In this document: in pieces, positions 5,039 to 8,109 of the stretch
How positions within the stretch are numbered: position 1 is the first letter of the stretch
How the letters are laid out: the number at the start of each line of letters is the position of its first letter
Assembly: GCA_900772495.1 (NCBI GenBank)
Contig: CAAHEJ010000039.1
Coordinates: 1 to 8,109 of the forward strand
From: an uncultured Campylobacter sp.
Lineage (GTDB): Bacteria; Campylobacterota; Campylobacteria; Campylobacterales; Campylobacteraceae
Length of the DNA stretch: 8,109 bases
Direction: 5' to 3'
Program-made: the position numbers and the translations under genes
Notes under the pieces: model-generated
Databases searched by the model: none
The model's input: only the letters and a program-made list of their open reading frames with translations
What the model was told of the DNA's origin: nothing

Positions 5039-5356
5039 TTAGGCTTTTTGTCGAGCTTCGGCGATAGTTTTCACTATATTTTCGCCATAGCCACGCCTAA
5101 CAATCATCAGCCTATCACACAATGTTTTGTGATACTCTTGCATAAAAGCGAGCTGTTTTTGGCAAGCTTGGACATAATGCTCTGTGTTGCAAGCATAGTC
5201 GATATTTGCGCTCACTTCAAGCACAAAGGCTTGCAGTCGCTCTATCTTTTGCGCGAGTTCATCGGCTTCGGCGTGTAAATCGCCGAGCAACTTTTTGCGA
5301 GTTTCGCTCATCTCGTTTGGTTGTGCTTGTTCGCACATATATTGTTCGGTTGGCAT
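5039..5356 (-). CDS. Small helical phage protein, resembles the crAss001_48-related family
   Basis: A 105-residue, largely helical protein. Its core (ELAQKIERLQAFVLEVS, then VQACQKQLAFMQEYHKTLCDRL) matches from memory a small phage protein pattern usually labelled 'crAss001_48 related': a helix E-L-x-x-K-x-x-x-L-x-A-F-x, a variable loop, then Q-L-x-x-M-x-x-Y-x-x-x-L-x-x-R. No biochemical role is established to my knowledge. The start at 5356 has a strong AAGGAGG site; an internal ATG at 5311 has none. The gene is first in the leftward cluster and stops 24 bases before the 39-aa membrane gene. It diverges from the promoter at 5528, leaving about 170 bases that must hold its own promoter; a TTGACA (minus strand, 5413-5418) lies there without a good -10. 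Confidence 0.6.
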   Translation of the reverse strand: MPTEQYMCEQAQPNEMSETRKKLLGDLHAEADELAQKIERLQAFVLEVSANIDYACNTEHYVQACQKQLAFMQEYHKTLCDRLMIVRRGYGENIVKTIAEARQKA

Positions 5357-5527
5357 TTTGCCTCCTTTTAAAAGTAAATTTGAAAATGTTTTTGCATTTT
5401 CTGCACGAATTTTGTCAAAAAGTGCATTTCAAAAAAAGGATTAAAAAATTTTAAGGGCTACAAAGTGCTATTTTAAGGTGTTTTGCAAAAAAATCGTAAA
5501 AAATTTTAAAAATTTTTTAAAAAATAC

Positions 5528-5556
5528 TTGACAAAATAAAAGTTTTTTGTTATAAT
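5528..5556 (+). promoter_or_regulatory. Exact-consensus sigma-70 promoter for the rightward genes
   Basis: TTGACA (5528-5533) and TATAAT (5551-5556) with a 17-bp spacer, both perfect, following an A/T-rich stretch that could act as an UP element. The predicted start is about 5563. It fixes the start of the next gene: an in-frame ATG at 5555 overlaps the -10 box and cannot be used, while the ATG at 5621 has a ribosome site. Confidence 0.85.
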
Positions 5557-5567
5557 GTCAGCACAAA

Positions 5568-5605
5568 AAGGGTTAAAACCCCTTAAATCAAAAGCCCAAA
5601 AGGGC
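5568..5605 (+). promoter_or_regulatory. Two small hairpins in the leader of the 5621 gene
   Basis: AAGGG (5568-5572) pairs with CCCTT (5580-5584) around seven bases, and GCCC (5594-5597) pairs with GGGC (5602-5605) around AAAA. Both lie in the roughly 58-base leader between the promoter and the ATG at 5621. They are too short to call a riboswitch; they may stabilise the 5' end or tune ribosome access. Confidence 0.35.
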
Positions 5606-5620
5606 AGAAAGGTCAAAAAG

Positions 5621-6124
5621 ATGAAAACAATCTACGAAGTTAAAGCGATGACTGCGAGCAGTTGCGCTGATGGAAACGACCCAAAATTGGGCGAGTTTAG
5701 CAGTTTTAAAGCTGCTAGAAAATGCGTGAGCGAAGCGTTGTTTAATTTTTGTGTAATCACAAATTTAAAAACAGGCGAGTTTGTTTGTTTTTTGGAAAAA
5801 TCGCAAAATGAGGAAAATAAGATGACACTAAAAGAATTTGCCGATAAAGTCGGTGGGCGAGTTTGGAAAAAAGCGGATAAGGTGCGAATTTATTTTGATA
5901 CCGACAAAAGCGCGAGCGCATACCTTGATTATGATTGCGATTTGGGCGATGAGTTCGAGTTGGGGACAGAGGGCGCGGCTTTAAAAGTTTTTTCAAACTG
6001 CGAAAGTCAAGGGCGAGCGTGGAATTCAAACCGCGCAAAGCAGATTAAATTTGAGATTATGAAAAGAATTTCAAATTTTAATGGTGTCGAAATTTGCGAT
6101 ACTTGGCAAGAAGTGATTTTGTAA
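5621..6124 (+). CDS. Hypothetical phage protein, 167 aa, possibly two domains
   Basis: I do not recognise a characterised family. The start at 5621 has AAAGG upstream and follows the consensus promoter by about 60 bases. Two parts are visible. Residues 1-66 begin MKTIYEVKAM and contain a FSSFKAARKCVSEALFNFCV helix. From Met68 the sequence reads MTLKEFADKVGGRVWKKADK, then VRIYFDTDKSASAYLDYD; the GG[RK]VW-K-x-x-x-RIYF pattern is one I recall from small phage proteins that stand alone in Campylobacter. Met68 has its own good ribosome site (TGAGGA about eight bases before it), so a separate ~100-aa product may also be made. The gene diverges from the terminase cluster and is likely early or constitutively expressed. 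It is followed ten bases later by the 82-aa gene. Confidence 0.72.
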   Translation: MKTIYEVKAMTASSCADGNDPKLGEFSSFKAARKCVSEALFNFCVITNLKTGEFVCFLEKSQNEENKMTLKEFADKVGGRVWKKADKVRIYFDTDKSASAYLDYDCDLGDEFELGTEGAALKVFSNCESQGRAWNSNRAKQIKFEIMKRISNFNGVEICDTWQEVIL

Positions 6125-6133
6125 GAGTTTGCG

Positions 6134-6382
6134 ATGAGTGATTTAAGTTTTTTACGCGAAACGCCCCGCAAATATGCAGAAGCTGGGGCGTTCATAGGAC
6201 AAAAGAGCGATTATTTGTCGCAAATAAGGCATAGAGCGCGAAATAAAGTTACTTGCAAACGCAGTTTAATTGCAGCTCGAATTTTGATAAATGTCAGCGA
6301 TGAGATTTTGAATTTCTTTTGCGATGACAATAATTTTCAAAAAGATGAGCCACTAAAAATCAACCCAAAAGCCTTAAAATAA
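6134..6382 (+). CDS. Hypothetical protein, 82 aa
   Basis: A small basic protein (MSDLSFLRETPRKYAEAGAF ... CKRSLIAARILINVSDEILN) that I do not recognise. It starts ten bases after the previous stop, on the same transcript from the promoter at 5528, with only a weak TAAGAG-like ribosome site, which suggests coupling to the upstream gene. Predicted mixed helices, no membrane segment or signal peptide; two cysteines are too far apart for a metal site. Two terminators follow directly, so it closes this short operon. A regulatory or accessory phage role is possible, but nothing proves it. Confidence 0.6.
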   Translation: MSDLSFLRETPRKYAEAGAFIGQKSDYLSQIRHRARNKVTCKRSLIAARILINVSDEILNFFCDDNNFQKDEPLKINPKALK

Positions 6383-6398
6383 GCCTTAACGGCTTTTT
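6381..6398 (+). terminator. Short intrinsic terminator after the 82-aa gene
   Basis: AAGCC (6381-6385) pairs with GGCTT (6391-6395) around TTAAC, with the T run continuing to 6398. It overlaps the stop codon of the 82-aa gene. The five-base stem makes it weak, but it is correctly placed. Confidence 0.5.
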
Positions 6399-6432
6399 AG
6401 GGCTTTACTTACTTTTAAATGCCCTTTTTTTT
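6399..6432 (+). terminator. Second terminator, AGGGC/GCCCT with T8
   Basis: AGGGC (6399-6403) pairs with GCCCT (6421-6425) across a 17-base loop that can pair further (TTTA with TAAA), and is followed by eight Ts. Tandem terminators close the rightward operon. Confidence 0.5.
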
Positions 6433-6980
6433 AAACTCTTTTTTTAATCAAAACGGCGTTGAGCTGTGTTTTTAGCACGCTCACGCCATTTAAAAGGCTA
6501 AATCATCGCTCACACGCTTGAATTTAGCGTGATTTTTAGCCTTGCTTATCCTTGCCACACTTTCAAAAGCACCTTGCAAATGTTTTTCAAAATGGTTGTT
6601 TCTAAAATGGAAATAACCACGCGCCCACACATTTTGCTTGCCCGTTTTTGCGCCACACACGCGCTAAATCCGCTCACATTTTAACCGCGCCACACGATGA
6701 CGCGCCCAAATTTTTAGCGTGGCTTTTTTAAATTTGCTTTTTAAAATGAAATGAAAATTTGCAAAGTCGTGGTAAAATCGCAGCTTTTTGTGTAAAAAAT
6801 TTAAAGCGGTGCAAAAATGCAAAAATCCGTCCGAGCTTTGAAACTTTGGGCTTTTGTTTGTCTTTGCACGCCTTGCAAAAAAGGCAAATGCACTTAAAAA
6901 ATGCAAAATAGGCGAGTTTTAAGGGCGTTTAAAGGCGTTAAAATCGCTTTTTTTGAAAAAAATGTAAAAATTTTTTAAAA
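6433..6980. other. Gene-poor, hairpin-rich region
   Basis: About 550 bases without a convincing gene. The first 190 bases contain three inverted repeats: 6455-6487 (GGCGTTGAGC with GCTCACGCC, one bulged T), 6494-6543 (AAGGCTAAA with TTTAGCCTT, enclosing CACGCT/AGCGTG) and 6594-6618 (GGTTGTTTC with GAAATAACC, one G-T pair). A decayed minus-strand frame overlaps them. A TGGTAAAAT promoter-like site is near 6771-6779. A 26-codon cysteine-containing frame (6817-6897) has no ribosome site. The last 80 bases are nearly pure A/T homopolymer runs. Repetitive intergenic DNA or gene relics fit best. Confidence 0.5.
6490..6660 (-). pseudogene. Decayed minus-strand reading frame, possible gene relic
   Basis: From a GTG at 6660 to TAA at 6490, 56 residues read through with codon use like the neighbours, for example VWARGYFHFRNNHFEKHLQG and ARISKAKNHAKFKRVSDDLAF (given in part). 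The frame upstream is closed by TAG at 6664-6666 and then opens again to 6906, but that upper part looks like translated A/T-rich DNA. There is no ATG and no convincing ribosome site. Either this is the end of a gene whose 5' part has gone, or it is an open stretch by chance through palindromic DNA. I do not recognise it. Confidence 0.3.
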
Positions 6981-7004
6981 AAGTGCAAAAATTTAAAAAT
7001 TTTG

Positions 7005-7013
7005 TGCTACAAT
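7005..7013 (+). promoter_or_regulatory. Possible extended -10 promoter before the 7022 reading frame
   Basis: TGCTACAAT is an extended -10 element with one mismatch (TACAAT), preceded by T-rich runs. The transcript would start near 7020, almost on top of the GTG at 7022, so either the message is leaderless or translation starts further in. It makes the earlier in-frame GTG at 6983 unlikely. Confidence 0.4.
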
Positions 7014-7021
7014 TTTGGCAA

Positions 7022-7759
7022 GTGAAGTTTTGGGATTTTGAAAAAATTAGCCCAAAAAGGCACAAAAAAATAGCTAGAAAGTCCCTTTTTAGCAAAAAAT
7101 ATACTACTGAGCGTAGCGAAGTATCTCAAAAATCAAAGCGTAGATATTTCGCTAACAATCAAAATGACAATATAGATTTTTCGCTTTCTACGAAAGCTCA
7201 AAATGACAAAAATAATGAGAGCATAAATCATTTTATCCCCTTTAATGCTGGTGAAGTGGCGGATGGCTCTTTTTTAAGTGATTTTATGTATAAATTTATA
7301 AATGGCAAATTCGGCAAAAATGGCACTGTCTCGTCATTGCGAGCGAGCAAAAGCGAGCGTGGCAATCCACAAAATAAAGATAGAGATTGCCACGAAGTCG
7401 CGCCGACTTCTCGCAATGACGGCGCAGATAATCTTTTCGGTGATGAGCTGAAACCAAAAAGCTTTATCCCCACAAAGCCTTTGAAATTCAGCAAAGAAGC
7501 AAAAGCCGTTTTTGACGCTGGGCGTGAAATTTGGCTTTATTATCACAAACACGCCAAAAACGACCAAAAATACAACGAAAATGCAAGTTTATACGACATA
7601 AAAGAGCATTTTCAAGGGCGAAACGAAAAAGGGCGAATGAATGCAAGAAGTGATGATGAAACTTACAACGGCTTAATGGCAAATTTGCGCCTTGCCTTAA
7701 AAGAACTAGCCATAAAAATCACACCAAAAATTTATGAGTATGGTTTTTTGCGTGAGTAA
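7022..7759 (+). CDS. Unrecognised protein carrying two in-frame palindromic repeats; start uncertain
   Basis: The C-terminal ~100 residues look like real protein: PLKFSKEAKAVFDAGREIWL, YYHKH, then NENASLYDIKEHFQGRNEKG, RMNA, and a final helix LMANLRLALKELAIKI with end KIYEYGFLRE. I have a vague memory of this ending on larger Campylobacter proteins connected with DNA methylation or restriction, but cannot support it. The N-terminal half is doubtful: it includes a translated palindromic repeat at 7108-7208 (TTERSEVSQ ... KAQNDK) and another at 7332-7421 (SSLRASKSERGNPQ ... CHEVAPTSRNDGA). No start has a ribosome site; GTG at 7022 and GTG at 6983 are both possible. This may be the 3' end of a larger gene whose 5' part was lost. 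A terminator-like hairpin follows at 7810. Confidence 0.5.
   Translation: MKFWDFEKISPKRHKKIARKSLFSKKYTTERSEVSQKSKRRYFANNQNDNIDFSLSTKAQNDKNNESINHFIPFNAGEVADGSFLSDFMYKFINGKFGKNGTVSSLRASKSERGNPQNKDRDCHEVAPTSRNDGADNLFGDELKPKSFIPTKPLKFSKEAKAVFDAGREIWLYYHKHAKNDQKYNENASLYDIKEHFQGRNEKGRMNARSDDETYNGLMANLRLALKELAIKITPKIYEYGFLRE
7108..7208. repeat. Palindromic dispersed-type repeat (GAGCGTAGCGAA ... TCAAAATGACA)
   Basis: AGCGAAGTATCT (7115-7126) pairs with AGATATTTCGCT (7142-7153) with one G-T pair. The right half recurs as a diverged direct copy: AGATATTTCGCT...CAAAATGACA at 7142-7169 and AGATTTTTCGCT...CAAAATGACA at 7174-7208. Sequences of the form 'ATTTCGCTxxGCTCAAAATGAC' are familiar to me as dispersed bacterial repeats. 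It is read through in frame by the surrounding gene. Confidence 0.65.
7332..7421. repeat. 90-bp REP/MITE-like palindrome (CGTCATTGCGAG ... CTCGCAATGACG)
   Basis: The ends CGTCATTGCGAG (7332-7343) and CTCGCAATGACG (7410-7421) are a perfect 12-bp inverted repeat. Inside, CGTGGCAATC (7358-7367) and GATTGCCACG (7385-7394) form a perfect 10-bp one. The right arm between them holds its own small palindrome (AAGTCGCGCCGACTT). The element is far more GC-rich than its surroundings. The CATTGCGAG/GTGGCAATC signature is one I know from dispersed palindromic elements in many bacteria. No target duplication is evident. Confidence 0.8.
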
Positions 7760-7809
7760 ATTTAAGGCAAACGATGAATGGAGCGAAATTTTAAATTTTG
7801 TGGCTTTTT

Positions 7810-7857
7810 GTGAATTTATGCAAAATTCAGCCCAAAAACGCAAAAATTCACTTTTTT
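7810..7857 (+). terminator. Hairpin with T6 after the 7022-7759 gene
   Basis: GTGAATTTATGC (7810-7821) pairs with GCAAAAATTCAC (7840-7851), 11 of 12 bases, across an 18-base loop, then six Ts follow. The stem is A/T-rich, so termination may be partial, but position and T tract fit. It separates the upstream gene from the tRNA promoter. Confidence 0.5.
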
Positions 7858-7861
7858 GGGG

Positions 7862-7867
7862 TAAAAT
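7862..7867 (+). promoter_or_regulatory. Probable promoter of the tRNA-Leu gene
   Basis: TAAAAT preceded by a T6 run and GGGG gives a plausible -10 about 40 bases before the tRNA; the transcript would begin near 7874 with a 34-base leader removed by RNase P. There is no clear -35, as usual in this group. Confidence 0.45.
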
Positions 7868-7907
7868 TCAGCTTGATTCAACTCAAATCTTTGAATTTAG
7901 CTTAATT

Positions 7908-7993
7908 GCGGTCGTGGTGAAATGGCAGACACGCTACTTTCAGGCGGTAGTGAGCGCAAGCTCGTGCGAGTTCAAGTCTCGCCGACCGCACCA
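7908..7993 (+). tRNA. tRNA-Leu (anticodon CAG)
   Basis: The acceptor stem GCGGTCG pairs perfectly with CGACCGC, followed by discriminator A and an encoded CCA (7991-7993). The anticodon arm is CTACT / GGTAG with loop TTCAGGC, so the anticodon is CAG and the codon read is CUG. A long variable arm (GAGC-GCAA-GCTC) marks it as class II, as required for leucine. The T arm is GCGAG-TTCAAGT-CTCGC. At 86 nt all conserved parts are present and it should be functional. Its 3' half is a typical phage integration target, but I see only one copy of that sequence here, so no att site can be called. Confidence 0.96.
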
Positions 7994-8021
7994 ACAATTT
8001 ACAAGCAGACAAAGGAATATA

Positions 8022-8109
8022 ATGAACGGAGCGGACATTTTTAAGTTTTTATGCGGCTTAAAACTTGAATTTAGCGAGTTTGACTGGCTGGAAAATCGGG
8101 GTTTGAGTG
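8022..8109 (+). CDS. Start of an unrecognised gene (runs off the window)
   Basis: An ATG at 8022 has AAAGGA about six bases upstream and opens a frame to the window end: MNGADIFKFLCGLKLEFSEF, then DWLENRGLS. Twenty-nine residues are too few to identify a family. It begins 28 bases after the tRNA and has no promoter of its own in view, so it may be read through from the tRNA transcript. It could be host chromosomal sequence flanking the phage region or a further phage gene. Confidence 0.6.
   Translation, partial: MNGADIFKFLCGLKLEFSEFDWLENRGLS

Noticed and set aside
5555..5620. Upstream ATG at 5555 as start of the 167-aa gene
   Set aside because: It overlaps the TATAAT box of an exact-consensus promoter and would precede the transcription start; the ATG at 5621 has a ribosome site.
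6546..6632. 28-codon minus-strand frame, hydrophobic and basic (MCGRVVISILETTILKNICK ...), toxin-like in looks
   Set aside because: No ribosome site, promoter or antisense promoter as at 3697-3856; it lies across a hairpin and overlaps another frame.
6817..6897. 26-codon plus-strand frame with four cysteines
   Set aside because: No ribosome site and only a weak TGGTAAAAT upstream; region is gene-poor and A/T-rich, so chance is likely.
6664..6906. 80-codon minus-strand frame MHFLSAFAFFARR...
   Set aside because: Phe/Lys/His-rich translation of A/T-rich DNA, no ribosome site; not supported as a gene.
6983..7021. GTG at 6983 as start of the 7022-7759 frame
   Set aside because: No ribosome site, and it lies upstream of the likely -10 at 7008-7013.
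7740..8021. Open frame running from about 7740 through the tRNA into the 8022 gene
   Set aside because: It would translate an intact tRNA gene, a terminator-like hairpin and a promoter; absence of stops is coincidental.
7772..8060. Similarity of ATGAATGGAGCGAAATTTT (7774 region) to the start of the 8022 gene
   Set aside because: Only about twelve bases match well before low-complexity A/T; too short to claim a duplicated gene start.
1..8109. CRISPR array, insertion sequence or integrase
   Set aside because: No regularly spaced repeats, no transposase or recombinase motifs and no terminal inverted repeats around a gene were seen on either strand.

Overview
The window looks like part of a prophage, or its immediate surroundings, in a low-GC member of the Campylobacterota, most likely a Campylobacter. 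Pointers to this are the A/T-rich codon use, extended TGnTATAAT-type promoters, Shine-Dalgarno sites of the AAAGGA/AAGGAGG type, a long poly-G tract, and dispersed palindromic repeats of a kind I associate with these genomes. I cannot fix the species from sequence alone.

Layout. Positions 2-1740 (+) carry the C-terminal end of a P22-type portal protein and three overlapping genes: an inner-membrane spanin-like protein, an outer-membrane lipoprotein spanin-like protein embedded partly inside it, and an unrecognised 138-aa protein. Facing this, positions 1772-5356 (-) form a leftward cluster. In transcription order it holds a small coiled-coil phage protein, two very small overlapping membrane proteins (39 and 44 aa) behind a G10 tract, the small terminase subunit, a gutted DNA methyltransferase remnant, a candidate toxin-antitoxin locus, a small helix-turn-helix protein and the large terminase subunit. 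Terminase and portal are therefore convergent rather than in one operon.

The most interesting part is 3697-3856. On the minus strand a promoter, a strongly folded leader, an 8-nt Shine-Dalgarno match and a 20-residue, almost wholly hydrophobic peptide are followed by a GNRA-loop hairpin. Inside the peptide gene, on the plus strand, lies an exact-consensus promoter (TTGACA, 17 bp, TATAAT) pointing back over the peptide's start and leader. This is the layout of a type I toxin-antitoxin system, closest in plan to AapA/IsoA of Helicobacter. The peptide itself is closer in size and composition to Ibs toxins. It was not among the long reading frames and would be missed by ordinary gene callers.

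From 5528 a second exact-consensus promoter drives two plus-strand genes of unknown function (5621-6124, 6134-6382), ending at tandem terminators. Positions 6433-6980 hold no convincing gene but several hairpins and a decayed minus-strand reading frame. An unrecognised reading frame (7022-7759) follows, carrying two different palindromic repeats in frame. It ends at a terminator-like hairpin before tRNA-Leu(CAG) at 7908-7993 and the start of another unrecognised gene that runs off the window.
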